A stretch of 45,139 nucleotides of DNA from assembly GCA_038234975.1 (NCBI GenBank), contig JBBSUK010000006.1, positions 1 to 45,139 of the forward strand, given 5' to 3'. The DNA comes from Schlegelella_A sp038234975 (GTDB lineage Bacteria; Pseudomonadota; Gammaproteobacteria; Burkholderiales; Burkholderiaceae_C). The position numbers and the translations under genes were made by a program. Under the pieces are notes generated by a model. That model was given only the letters and a program-made list of their open reading frames with translations, was not told where the DNA came from and did no database searches. Positions 37,508 through 45,139 of the stretch are shown piece after piece; the first letter of the stretch is position 1; every line of letters starts with the position of its first letter.

Positions 37508-38008
37508 ATGGCAACCGCATCGATGGACCGGATCGACGCACGCATCCTCTCGGCCCTGCAGGAGGACGGTCGAATCTCGAACGTGGAACTGGCAGAGCGC
37601 GTCGCGCTTTCTCCGACCCCCTGCCTGCGCCGCGTCAAGCGACTGGAGGAGTCGGGCGCGATCACCGGTTACCGCGCCGAACTCGACCGTGGCAAGGTGG
37701 GCCTCGGTGTCACCGCCTTCGTGCACATCAACCTCGACAAGCACGGACCCGAGACAACGCGCCGGTTCCTGGCGGCCGTCGACGCGATCGACGAGGTGAT
37801 CTCGTGCCACGCGCTCACCGGCACGTTCGACTTCATCCTCGAGATCGTCACCGGCTCCATGGACGAATACGCCTCGGTGATGCTCAACCGGTTGGGCGGC
37901 CTGCCCAACGTCAGCGCCATCCAGACCAGCTTCTGCCTGCGTTCGACCAAGCGCGGGCGGACGTTGCCGCTGACGCACCTCGGGGGCGGCGGCGATGTCA
38001 GCGGATAG
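37508..38008 (+). CDS. Lrp/AsnC-family regulator, probable controller of the divergent operon
   Basis: The 166-residue product has the N-terminal helix-turn-helix (MDRIDARILSALQEDGRISN, VELAERVALSPTPCLRRVKR) and the C-terminal RAM effector domain (VTAFVHINLDKHGPETTRRF, VISCHALTGTFDFILEIVTG). Such proteins respond to amino acids. AAAGGAACG precedes ATG 37508. The 160-nt region upstream, shared with the divergent DUF2817 operon, is unusually AT-rich and includes a T-run at 37431-37437, typical of Lrp-type control regions. The natural inference is that it senses an amino acid handled by that operon. Confidence 0.88.
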   Translation: MATASMDRIDARILSALQEDGRISNVELAERVALSPTPCLRRVKRLEESGAITGYRAELDRGKVGLGVTAFVHINLDKHGPETTRRFLAAVDAIDEVISCHALTGTFDFILEIVTGSMDEYASVMLNRLGGLPNVSAIQTSFCLRSTKRGRTLPLTHLGGGGDVSG

Positions 38009-38043
38009 CGTCCGCCCGATGGATCGGCGCAGGGCGCGCGTTG

Positions 38044-39021
38044 CTACTCGCGCTTCGCATTCACCGACTTCGCGACCTTGTCTATCTTCGCCACCTCGGC
38101 GGCGAGCAACTGCGAGAGCGCCTGCGGCGAGCTGCTTTCGGCCTCGGTGCCGAACGTCAGGAACTGCGCCTTGACGTCGGGCGCCGCCAGCGCGTCGCGG
38201 ATCGCGGCGTTCAGGCGCTCGACGATCGCAGGCGGCATGCCCCGCGGGCCGACCACCGCCTGCCAGGTCGCGAACGCGAAGCCCGGGTAGCCCGATTCGG
38301 CGAGCGTCGGCACGTCGGGCACGACCGAACTGCGCCTGGACGTCGTCACCGCGAGCGCGTCGAGCTTGCCCGACTTCACCTGCGCGATCACGTCGGAGAT
38401 GTTGGCGAACATCACGTGCGCGCGGCCGCTCAGCATGTCCTGCATCGCCGGCGCGCCGCCCTTGAAGTTGACGGTGACCCAGTCGAGCCCTGCGACCTGA
38501 CGGAACATTTCGCCGGAGAGCCGCGTCAGCGTCGTCGCGCCCGGCGACGCGAGGTTGAGCTCGCGCGGATGCGCCTTCGAGTAGGCGACCAGCTCGGGCA
38601 GCGTCTTCAGCGGCAGCGACGGCGTCGTCACGACCAGGATCGGCACTGTCGCGACCAGCGAGATCGGCGTGAAATCCTTGACCGGATCCCAGCCGAGCTT
38701 GTCGAAGAAGGCCGGTGCGGCCGCGAACGACGTGGCCGCGACCAGCAGCGTGTAGCCGTCGGGCGCTGCTTGCGCAACCGCATCGGCGGCGATGTTGCCG
38801 CTCGCGCCGGCCTTGTTCTCGACGACCACGGTCTGCCCGAGGCTTTGCGTCAGCTTGGCCGCGAGGACACGAGCCGAGAGGTCGGTCGAACCGCCAGGCG
38901 GAAAGCCGACGAGCATCCGGATCGGACGGGCCGGCCACGCATCGGCGGCAGCGGCGAGCGGCGCCGCAACGGCCGCCACGGCGGCAAGGGCCGCGACGGT
39001 CAGGGTTCGGATGGACGGCAT
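38044..39021 (-). CDS. Bug-family (TctC) periplasmic binding protein 1
   Basis: The 325-residue product has a signal peptide (TLTVAALAAVAAVAAPLAAA) and Bug motifs: MLVGFPPGGSTDLSARVLAA, VVVENKAGASGNIAADAVAQ, APDGYTLL, VNFKGGAPAMQDMLSGRAHV and VPDVPTLAESGYPGFAFATW. The start ATG 39021 has AAGGAG 7 nt upstream. It is the last gene of the operon that begins with DUF3604 or glmS, 14 nt after a second Bug gene, and converges with the AsnC-type regulator. No TctAB permease is linked to it. Confidence 0.9.
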   Translation of the reverse strand: MPSIRTLTVAALAAVAAVAAPLAAAADAWPARPIRMLVGFPPGGSTDLSARVLAAKLTQSLGQTVVVENKAGASGNIAADAVAQAAPDGYTLLVAATSFAAAPAFFDKLGWDPVKDFTPISLVATVPILVVTTPSLPLKTLPELVAYSKAHPRELNLASPGATTLTRLSGEMFRQVAGLDWVTVNFKGGAPAMQDMLSGRAHVMFANISDVIAQVKSGKLDALAVTTSRRSSVVPDVPTLAESGYPGFAFATWQAVVGPRGMPPAIVERLNAAIRDALAAPDVKAQFLTFGTEAESSSPQALSQLLAAEVAKIDKVAKSVNAKRE

Positions 39022-39035
39022 GGTGACGCTCCTTC

Positions 39036-39989
39036 TCACTCGGGTTTGACGCCGGCGGCGACGCCGACGCGCTTCCAGGTCTGCATGTCGGTGCGCAGGA
39101 AGCGACCGAACGCCTCCGGGTTGTCGGGCACGATGTTCATGCCGAGCCCGCCGAGGCGGGCTGCGACGTCGGGCTGCGCTAGCGCGGCGGCGATGTCGTG
39201 GCGGATCTTCGCGATGATCGGCTGCGGCGTGCCGGTCGGAACCAGAATGCCCTGCCAGACCGCGGTGTCGACGCCGGGGGCGACCGTCTCGGCGAGCGTC
39301 GGCACCTCGGGCAGCATCGGTGCGCGCTGGGCGGTCGTCGTCGCGAGGGCGCGCAGCTTGCCCGAACGCACGTAGCCCGTCGCCTCGGCGACGTTGACGA
39401 TCATCGCCTGCACCTGGCCGGCGAGCACCGCCTGCAGCGCCGGTGCACCACCGCCGAACGGCACCATCACGATGTCGGTCCCGGTGACCTGCTTGATCAG
39501 CTCGAAGGTCATGCGCTGCCCGCTCGAGACCCCGGGTGCGGCGAAGTTGAGCTCACCCGGATGGGCCTTCGCATGCGCGATGAACTCGCCGATCGTTTGC
39601 GCCGGAACCTTCGGGTTGACGACCAGCACGTTCGGGATCGTCGAGACCAGCATCACGGGCGCGAGATCCTTCAGCGCGTCGTAGCCGGGACTCGCGAAGA
39701 CGGTCGGACTGATCGTGATCGCCGTCGTGACCAGCAGGATCGTGTAGCCGTCGGGGGCGCTGTGCGCGACGTACGCGGTGCCGATGTTGGCGCCGGCCCC
39801 CGGGCGGTTCTCGACGACGACCGGCTGATGCCAGGCGTCCGTGAGCTTGGCGGCAAGCAGCCGCGCGGTGGTGTCGGTCGAGCCGCCAGGCGGAAAGCCG
39901 ACGACGATCTTGACCGACTTCGAAGGCCACACGTCGGCCTGGGCCAGGCTTGCGAACGACAGGATCAACAGGGCCAGCCATGCGCGCAT
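39036..39989 (-). CDS. Bug-family (TctC) periplasmic binding protein 2
   Basis: The 317-residue product has a short signal peptide (MRAWLALLILSFASLAQA) and Bug motifs IVVGFPPGGSTDTTARLLAA, VVVENRPGAGANIGTAYVAH, APDGYTILLV, VPFGGGAPALQAVLAGQVQA and LPEVPTLAE. It is clearly related to its neighbour, and the tandem pair probably arose by duplication and may bind related acids. ATG 39989 has AGGAG 8 nt upstream, just inside the gap after the enolase-superfamily gene (stop at 40001). Confidence 0.9.
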   Translation of the reverse strand: MRAWLALLILSFASLAQADVWPSKSVKIVVGFPPGGSTDTTARLLAAKLTDAWHQPVVVENRPGAGANIGTAYVAHSAPDGYTILLVTTAITISPTVFASPGYDALKDLAPVMLVSTIPNVLVVNPKVPAQTIGEFIAHAKAHPGELNFAAPGVSSGQRMTFELIKQVTGTDIVMVPFGGGAPALQAVLAGQVQAMIVNVAEATGYVRSGKLRALATTTAQRAPMLPEVPTLAETVAPGVDTAVWQGILVPTGTPQPIIAKIRHDIAAALAQPDVAARLGGLGMNIVPDNPEAFGRFLRTDMQTWKRVGVAAGVKPE

Positions 39990-40000
39990 GCGGTGTGCTC

Positions 40001-41131
40001 CTAGAGAGTCAGGTTCAGGGCGAACTTCGCGACCTTGGCTTCGTCGACGACCACGCCGAGCCCGGGCGCGGTCGGCACCTTCGCGACCTGGCGTTCGATC
40101 GGCAGCGGCTCGGCGAGGTAGTCCTCGGCGATGAACTGGGGGCCGTTCAGATCGACCGGCAGCTCGATGCCGTAGGCCGCGAACAGGTGCACCGACGCGG
40201 CGAAGCCGAGCGGCGCGTCCATCAGCCCGGAGCCGATCAGCGCAAGCCCGGCGTTGCGGGCAAGGTCGCACATCTGGCGCGCGTAGTGGAGGCCGCCGGT
40301 CTTCGAGATCTTGATCGCGAGGCCCTCCACCGCATCGCGGCGGATCAGCTCGATCACGTAGGGCAGGCCCATCGCGGCCTCGTCGAGCGCGATCGTGAGG
40401 CCGCTCGCCGTGACGAGCTTCCGCATCGCATAGACGTCGCTCATCGGCACCGGCTGCTCGAAGAGCGTGATGCCGAGCCGCGCCATCGCCCGCGAGAGGC
40501 GCAGCGCCTCCTCGAGCGTGCAGCCCTGGTTCGCATCGGCCCAGACGTAGCCGCCTTCGGCAGCCTCGACGACGGCACGGACGATGTCGGCATCGAGCGC
40601 CTTGTGGTGCCCCACCTTGACCTTGAACCCGACGTAGCCCTCGGCGCGCGCCTCTCGGGTGATGCGCGCGGCCTCTTCGGGCGTCGCCGCCGAAACCAGG
40701 CGCGCCAGCGTCACGTGGTCGGCACGCTTCGCGCCGAGCCAGCTCTGCAGCGGAATGCCGAGGCGCTTGCCGATCAGGTCGTGCACCGCGAGGTCGATCG
40801 CGCACTTGGCGATCGGCTGGCCCGGGTCGATGCCGACGGCGAGCTCGCGGTTCATCTTCTCGTGCAGCCCGGCGATGTCGAAGAGGTCGTGGCCGATGAC
40901 GGCCGGTGCGAGGTAGGCGCGGATCGAGCTGACGCACGACTCGAGCGTCTCGGCCGACCAGCGGCGCGACGGGCCCGCCTCGCCCCAGCCGACATGACCG
41001 TCGCGATCGGTGAGCTTGACGAGGGCGATGCGCTTGCCTTCGTCGAGGCTGCGCGACGGACCGCTCGGCAGCGTCAGCACCGCCTTCAACGGCAGGCGCA
41101 CCGGAAAGACCTCGATCGATTCGATCCGCAT
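40001..41131 (-). CDS. Enolase-superfamily enzyme (muconate cycloisomerase/mandelate racemase-like)
   Basis: The 376-residue product shows the N-terminal capping domain and a TIM barrel with the superfamily acid-base set: K170-V-K172 in YVGFKVKVGHHK, metal ligands D199 in WADANQG, E225 in LFEQPV and D250 in ALDEA, and K274/K277 in LAIKISKTGG. Lysines on both sides put it in the muconate cycloisomerase subgroup (cycloisomerase, dipeptide epimerase, N-succinylamino acid racemase or o-succinylbenzoate synthase). Downstream Bug proteins suggest acid uptake and hence a catabolic cycloisomerase, but dipeptide epimerisation cannot be excluded. Confidence 0.87.
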   Translation of the reverse strand: MRIESIEVFPVRLPLKAVLTLPSGPSRSLDEGKRIALVKLTDRDGHVGWGEAGPSRRWSAETLESCVSSIRAYLAPAVIGHDLFDIAGLHEKMNRELAVGIDPGQPIAKCAIDLAVHDLIGKRLGIPLQSWLGAKRADHVTLARLVSAATPEEAARITREARAEGYVGFKVKVGHHKALDADIVRAVVEAAEGGYVWADANQGCTLEEALRLSRAMARLGITLFEQPVPMSDVYAMRKLVTASGLTIALDEAAMGLPYVIELIRRDAVEGLAIKISKTGGLHYARQMCDLARNAGLALIGSGLMDAPLGFAASVHLFAAYGIELPVDLNGPQFIAEDYLAEPLPIERQVAKVPTAPGLGVVVDEAKVAKFALNLTL

Positions 41132-41146
41132 TCCCCCTCGCCTCCT

Positions 41147-42634
41147 TCAACGGTAGTTCAGGAACACAGGGCTGGCCCACGCCATGTGGCCGTTGCGCTG
41201 GCGAGCGCGCAGGTAGACGTGAGACCGCTGCTGCGGCACCGCGAGCGTACAGCGCCCGGACAGCGCCGAGGCGGCGCGCGGCACGATGCGGTGCCACTGC
41301 CATCCCTCGCTCGGGAAAGGCCCGGTGAACGCATGGCACGAGCCGCGTGCGAGCTCATCGAGGCCGACGCGCTGCCGGCCCTCGACCGGCTCGCTCATGC
41401 CGAGCTCCAGCACCGTCGCCGCGTCGCCCTCGAGCTCGACGACGACGCTCTGGTTCGGGTTCTCGCGGTAGGCGCCCTGGCGCGCGGTGTACGAGCGGAT
41501 CGCGAGGCCGTCGTCGCCAAGACGCTCGAAGCGGTGGCGCCGACGCTCGTCGAACGGCATCGACTGCAGGCACGGAAAGAAGCGCACGATCCGGCCCCGG
41601 TCGACCTTCAGCTCGAAGGCCCAGTCGCACACGCGATCGAGCGCCAGCGCGCCCCACGGGCCCCAGCCCCATTCGAGGCGCAGCTGCACCGGCACGCCCG
41701 TCGCGAGCGGGATCGGCGCCGGATCGGCGAACGCGCGGTGGACGATGCGACCGTCCTGGATCACCTCGACGACGTCGAGCTCGTCGCGCCCGGCGACGTC
41801 GAACGCGACCTCGACCTCGCGTCCGGCATCGATCGTCGATCCCATCGGCGCGCCTTCGACGCGCAAGCCCAGCTCGATGCGGTCACCGGTCAGCGCATAG
41901 GTGCGGCGCGCCCGGATCGCCTCGAAGATGCCGGCGCGCGAGTGCTCGGTGACGAGCGCGGCCATCAGACCTTCGCCGTAGGCACCGGGAAACCCGGCGT
42001 GGTCGTCGGACGAGCCGACGAAGCCGTAGCGCAAGCCCGCTGCGAGTCCGGCCGCCGCGGTGTGCGCGGTCTCGCGTCCGCCCATCGAATGGCTGAAGTA
42101 CGGGTACGGCCCGCGGTCGTCCTCGCCGTTGCCGTGCTCGGAGTAGATCTCGACGACCGGCGTGCAGGCTTCGTCGAACGCATCCCAGTTGACGCCGCGC
42201 CGCCCGGCCGGGTAGGCGAGATGGTGCGGAATCATCAGCGCCGATTCCGACATGCAGAAGGCGCGCAGCCTGTGCGGGTCCGCGGCGAAGCACAGCGGCC
42301 TGTGGTCGCCCGGAAAGACGACGCACTGATCGCCCCATTGCGACGAGTGCCACTCGAAACCGAGGAACGCGCAGAACGCGCCATCGCGGTTGCCGTCGGC
42401 GATCTCCTGCTGCACGCGCGGCCAGGTTTCCTCGAGACGCCGGAAACCGTTGATCCAGTGGCGCTCGCGGCCACCCTCCATCGTCGGCATGTCGTGCCAG
42501 CTCGAGTGGCCGGTGAAGGCGAAGAAGTCGAGATGGCTGCGGGCGATGTCGAGCGAGCGCTCGATCGAGCCGACGCCGTAGCCGTGTGCGTTGTGGTTGT
42601 GGATGTCGCCGTAGAGGATGCGATGGCCGCTCAT
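41147..42634 (-). CDS. DUF3604 PHP-like metal-dependent hydrolase
   Basis: The 495-residue product begins with LYGDIHNHNAHGYG, a PHP-type metal-binding HxH motif, followed by FFAFTGHSSWHD, PHHLAYPAGRRGVNWDAFDE, VVEIYSEHGNGEDD and FVGSSDDHAGFPGAYGEGLM, which together make the metal site of the DUF3604 family. A beta-rich C-terminal domain of about 200 residues follows. The function of the family is unknown; related PHP proteins are phosphoesterases or hydrolases. There is no signal peptide. It starts 13 nt after the glmS stop and is followed after 15 nt by the enolase-superfamily gene. Confidence 0.83.
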   Translation of the reverse strand: MSGHRILYGDIHNHNAHGYGVGSIERSLDIARSHLDFFAFTGHSSWHDMPTMEGGRERHWINGFRRLEETWPRVQQEIADGNRDGAFCAFLGFEWHSSQWGDQCVVFPGDHRPLCFAADPHRLRAFCMSESALMIPHHLAYPAGRRGVNWDAFDEACTPVVEIYSEHGNGEDDRGPYPYFSHSMGGRETAHTAAAGLAAGLRYGFVGSSDDHAGFPGAYGEGLMAALVTEHSRAGIFEAIRARRTYALTGDRIELGLRVEGAPMGSTIDAGREVEVAFDVAGRDELDVVEVIQDGRIVHRAFADPAPIPLATGVPVQLRLEWGWGPWGALALDRVCDWAFELKVDRGRIVRFFPCLQSMPFDERRRHRFERLGDDGLAIRSYTARQGAYRENPNQSVVVELEGDAATVLELGMSEPVEGRQRVGLDELARGSCHAFTGPFPSEGWQWHRIVPRAASALSGRCTLAVPQQRSHVYLRARQRNGHMAWASPVFLNYR

Positions 42635-42647
42635 GCGCGGGATTCTG

Positions 42648-44546
42648 CTACTCCACCGTCACGCTCTTGGCGAGATTCCGCGGCTTGTCCACATCCGTCC
42701 CGCGCGCCACCGCCGTGTGATACGCGAGCAGCTGCAGCGGCACGACGTGCAGGATCGGCGACAGCGCGCCGTAGTGTTCGGGCATGCGGATGACGTGCAC
42801 GCCCGTCCCCGACTCGATGCGCGTCCGCGCGTCGGCGAAGACGAACAGCTCGCCGCCGCGCGCCCTCACCTCGTGCAGGTTGCTCTCCAGCTTCTCGAGC
42901 AGCGCGTCGTTCGGCGCGACGGCGACGACCGGCATCGCGCTCGTCACCAGCGCGAGCGGCCCGTGCTTGAGCTCGCCGGCCGGGTAGGCCTCGGCGTGGA
43001 TGTAGCTGATCTCCTTCAACTTCAGCGCGCCCTCGAGGGCGACCGGATGGTGCAGGCCGCGGCCGAGGAAGAGCGCGTTCTCCTTGCGCGCGAACAGCTC
43101 GCTCCACGCCACGACCTGCGGCTCGAGCGCGAGCACCGACTGCACGGCGACCGGCAGGTGACGGAGCGACTTCAGGTGCGTGGCCTCCGCCGCGTCGTCG
43201 AGCCGGTCTCGCGTCTGCGCGAGCGCGAGCGCCAGCAGGAACAGGCCGACGAGCTGCGTCGTGAACGCCTTGGTCGACGCGACGCCGATCTCGACGCCCG
43301 CCCGCGTGAGATACGCGAGCTCGCACTCGCGCACCATCGCGCTCGTCGGCACGTTGCAGATCGTCAGCGTGTGGCCCATCCCGAGCGAGCGCGCGTGCTT
43401 GAGCGCGGCGAGCGTGTCGGCCGTCTCGCCGCTTTGCGAGATGCAGACGACGAGCGTCTTCGGGTTCGGCACGCTGTCGCGGTAGCGGTACTCGCTCGCG
43501 ACCTCGACGGCCACCGGAATCCGCGCGAACGACTCGATCCACTGCTTGCCGACGAGCCCGCTGTAGTAGCTCGTGCCGCAGGCGAGCACCAGCACCTGCT
43601 CGATCTCGCGGAAGATGCGCCAGGCGCCGTTGCCGAACAGTTCCGGCGAGATGCCGGGCACCGCGTCGAGCGTGTCGGCGATCGCCTTGGGCTGCTCGAA
43701 GATCTCCTTCTGCATGTAGTGGCGGTACGGCCCGAGCTCGGCCGCGCCCGAGTGCGCGACGACGGTCTTCGCCTCGCGCTCGACGCGGCGAAACGTGCCG
43801 GCCTCGTCGGCACGCACGATCCAGTGCTTGCCGAGCTGGATGTCGACGACGTCGCCGTCCTCGAGGTAGACGATGCGGTCGGTGACGCCGGCCAGCGCCA
43901 TCGCGTCGGAGGCGACGAAGTTCTCGGCCGTGCCGGGTTCGGTGCCCAGACCGACGATCAGCGGCGAGCCGCTGCGCGCGCCGATCACGCGCTGCGGCTC
44001 GTCGCGGCACATCACGGCGATCGCGTAGGCGCCGCGCAGCCGCGGCAACGCGCGCTCGACGGCGTCGAGCAGGTCGCCCTCGTAGGCGTGGTCGACGAGG
44101 TGGGCGATGACCTCGGTGTCGGTCTGCGTCTCGAAGGTGTAGCCCTTGCCCTGGAGCTCGGCGCGCAGCTCGTCGTGGGTCTCGATGATCCCGTTGTGGA
44201 CGAGTCCGATGCGGCCGGCGGCGTCGAGACCCGACGCGGCACCACCCTCGATCGCCTCGGTTCGCCGCGGCCCGGGCGAGAAGTGAGGGTGCGCGTTGTG
44301 GACGAGGGGCGCGCCGTGCGTGGCCCAGCGCGTGTGGGCGATGCCGGTGCCGGCGTCGAGCCCGTCGGTGACGATGTTGGCCGCCAGATCGGCGACGCGG
44401 GCCGTGCTGCGTGCCCGTTGCAGGGAACCGGACCGGTGCACCGCGACGCCGCAGGAGTCGTAGCCGCGGTATTCGAGCCGTCGCAGCCCTTCGACGAGGA
44501 TCGGGACGATGTTGCGTTGGCTGACGGCTGCGACGATTCCGCACAT
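42648..44546 (-). CDS. glmS: Glucosamine-6-phosphate synthase (glutamine-hydrolysing)
   Basis: The 632-residue product begins MCGIVAAV with the nucleophilic Cys2 of the class II glutamine amidotransferase domain, then EYRGYDSCGVAV, IAHTRWATHGAP and NGIIETHDELRAEL. Two SIS sugar-isomerase domains follow (LACGTSYYSGLVGKQWIESF, ISQSGETADTLAALKHARSL, LGRGLHHPVALEGALKLKEI, AEAYPAGELKHGPLAL), and the chain ends DKPRNLAKSVTVE. It makes glucosamine 6-phosphate from fructose 6-phosphate and glutamine for peptidoglycan and LPS. GGAG lies 7 nt before the ATG. No glmS ribozyme is present, as expected in this group. It is divergent from an AsnC-type regulator and runs toward the DUF3604 operon. Confidence 0.97.
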   Translation of the reverse strand: MCGIVAAVSQRNIVPILVEGLRRLEYRGYDSCGVAVHRSGSLQRARSTARVADLAANIVTDGLDAGTGIAHTRWATHGAPLVHNAHPHFSPGPRRTEAIEGGAASGLDAAGRIGLVHNGIIETHDELRAELQGKGYTFETQTDTEVIAHLVDHAYEGDLLDAVERALPRLRGAYAIAVMCRDEPQRVIGARSGSPLIVGLGTEPGTAENFVASDAMALAGVTDRIVYLEDGDVVDIQLGKHWIVRADEAGTFRRVEREAKTVVAHSGAAELGPYRHYMQKEIFEQPKAIADTLDAVPGISPELFGNGAWRIFREIEQVLVLACGTSYYSGLVGKQWIESFARIPVAVEVASEYRYRDSVPNPKTLVVCISQSGETADTLAALKHARSLGMGHTLTICNVPTSAMVRECELAYLTRAGVEIGVASTKAFTTQLVGLFLLALALAQTRDRLDDAAEATHLKSLRHLPVAVQSVLALEPQVVAWSELFARKENALFLGRGLHHPVALEGALKLKEISYIHAEAYPAGELKHGPLALVTSAMPVVAVAPNDALLEKLESNLHEVRARGGELFVFADARTRIESGTGVHVIRMPEHYGALSPILHVVPLQLLAYHTAVARGTDVDKPRNLAKSVTVE

Positions 44547-44594
44547 GGTGGACTCCGAAGGGTTGCGGAACTGTAGAAGTTCAAAACAGGCGAT

Positions 44595-44624
44595 TTATTG
44601 CGAATTTCATCCTTTTTCGCATAA
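44595..44624. promoter_or_regulatory. Palindrome in the glmS / Lrp-type gene control region
   Basis: TTATTGCGAA at 44595-44604 and TTTCGCATAA at 44615-44624 form a near-perfect inverted repeat (one bulged T) separated by 10 nt in an AT-rich gap between divergent genes. It is a candidate binding site for the adjacent Lrp/AsnC-type regulator. Confidence 0.5.
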
Positions 44625-44645
44625 ATTCTTCGATCCATCGAATGC

Positions 44646-45139
44646 ATGCAACAATTCGCCGTAATGCAATCTTCATCGGATGTTTTAATCGACGATCTGG
44701 ACCTCCGACTCCTCTCGATTCTTCAATCCGACGCATCGATGACCAACGAAGCGCTCGCGAAGCAGGCGCACACATCTGCCGCGACCTGTCTTCGTCGCGT
44801 CGCCCGGCTCATCTCAGCGGGGATCGTGGAGAAGCGCGTCGCGATCCTGTCGCCGCATAAGCTGGGCCACGGCCTGACCGCCATCGTCGAGGTGACGCTC
44901 GACCGCCAGAGCGCCGAATCGCTGGCGGCGTTCGAGGCCCGCGCCGTGGCCGACGACGCGGTCCAGCAATGCCATCGCGTCTCGCCCGGGCCCGACTTCA
45001 TCGTCACCGTCGTCGTCGCCGACATGGCGGGCTACCACGCGCTCGTGCAGCGCCTTTTCACCGACGACGCCAACGTGCGCAACGTGAAGGCGCACTTCAG
45101 CGTGCACCGCGCGAAGTTCGAGACGCGGGTGCCGCTTCC
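44646..45139 (+). CDS. Lrp/AsnC-family regulator next to glmS (3' end outside window)
   Basis: The reading frame is open to the window edge, giving at least 164 residues from ATG 44646 (or 158 from ATG 44664). It has the helix-turn-helix (LRLLSILQSDASMTNEALAK, TSAATCLRRVARLISAGIVE) and the RAM domain (LTAIVEVTLDRQSAESLAAF, VSPGPDFIVTVVVADMAGYH). Only a few C-terminal residues should be missing. The divergent position next to glmS is common in Burkholderiales. The gap between them is AT-rich with a palindrome that could be its operator. The effector is unknown. Confidence 0.88.
   Translation, partial: MQQFAVMQSSSDVLIDDLDLRLLSILQSDASMTNEALAKQAHTSAATCLRRVARLISAGIVEKRVAILSPHKLGHGLTAIVEVTLDRQSAESLAAFEARAVADDAVQQCHRVSPGPDFIVTVVVADMAGYHALVQRLFTDDANVRNVKAHFSVHRAKFETRVPL

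Noticed and set aside
38044..39989. The two Bug genes as a recent tandem repeat at DNA level
   Set aside because: They share family motifs but differ widely between them, so they are old paralogues rather than a recent duplication.
42547..44646. glmS ribozyme near glmS
   Set aside because: No ribozyme-like leader is seen upstream; the gap to the divergent gene is under 100 nt and AT-rich, and this ribozyme is typical of Gram-positive bacteria.

Overview
The window is GC-rich and reads as a chromosomal segment of a betaproteobacterium, most likely Burkholderiales. The main reasons are two periplasmic 'Bug' (TctC-type) binding proteins in tandem plus a complete tctCAB cluster, a PEP-CTERM surface protein, a TRAP transporter, methylcrotonyl-CoA carboxylase genes and an AsnC-type regulator next to glmS. 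No rRNA, tRNA, CRISPR array, intact insertion sequence or prophage was seen.

Layout. 1-3400: a ModA-like binding protein, a decayed stretch, an M14-like peptidase, a fused remnant of two leucine-degradation genes, and a small secreted protein. 3414-8082: a translationally coupled pair (OmpA-domain protein plus large secreted protein), an rnk remnant and a flavin disulfide oxidoreductase. 8194-12876: mccB and mccA, which carboxylate 3-methylcrotonyl-CoA in leucine and isovalerate breakdown, separated by a PEP-CTERM gene on the opposite strand. 12931-15408: a type II lumazine synthase behind an FMN riboswitch, then a hybrid histidine kinase. 15528-18419: a TRAP transporter (dctPQM). 18430-18831: a broken vapBC pair. 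19032-22018: tctCAB. 22036-25300: a winged-helix/ATPase regulator divergent from a small lipoprotein. 25674-27278: an orphan 534-residue protein. 27341-32345: a Ser/Thr kinase with a TPR-like tail, its ECF sigma factor and a di-haem cytochrome. 32478-38008: a four-gene operon (DUF2817 hydrolase, peptide-type binding protein, PhyH oxygenase, aberrant SHMT-like enzyme) divergent from an Lrp/AsnC regulator. 38044-44546: a same-strand run glmS, DUF3604, enolase-superfamily enzyme and two Bug proteins. 44646-end: a second Lrp/AsnC regulator, cut by the window edge.

Two themes stand out. First, many of the longer gaps hold recognisable but broken gene pieces (mccB start fused to ivd middle and end, rnk, a possible mccA start, vapB and vapC, a tctB tail). 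This suggests a region of repeated duplication, insertion and deletion that still keeps scars beside or near the intact homologues. Second, the operon at 32478-37347 combines uptake, a hydrolase, a hydroxylase and an altered PLP aldolase under a dedicated regulator. It is the best candidate here for an undescribed catabolic or biosynthetic route.

All calls come from reading translations and motifs by eye; no database search was run.
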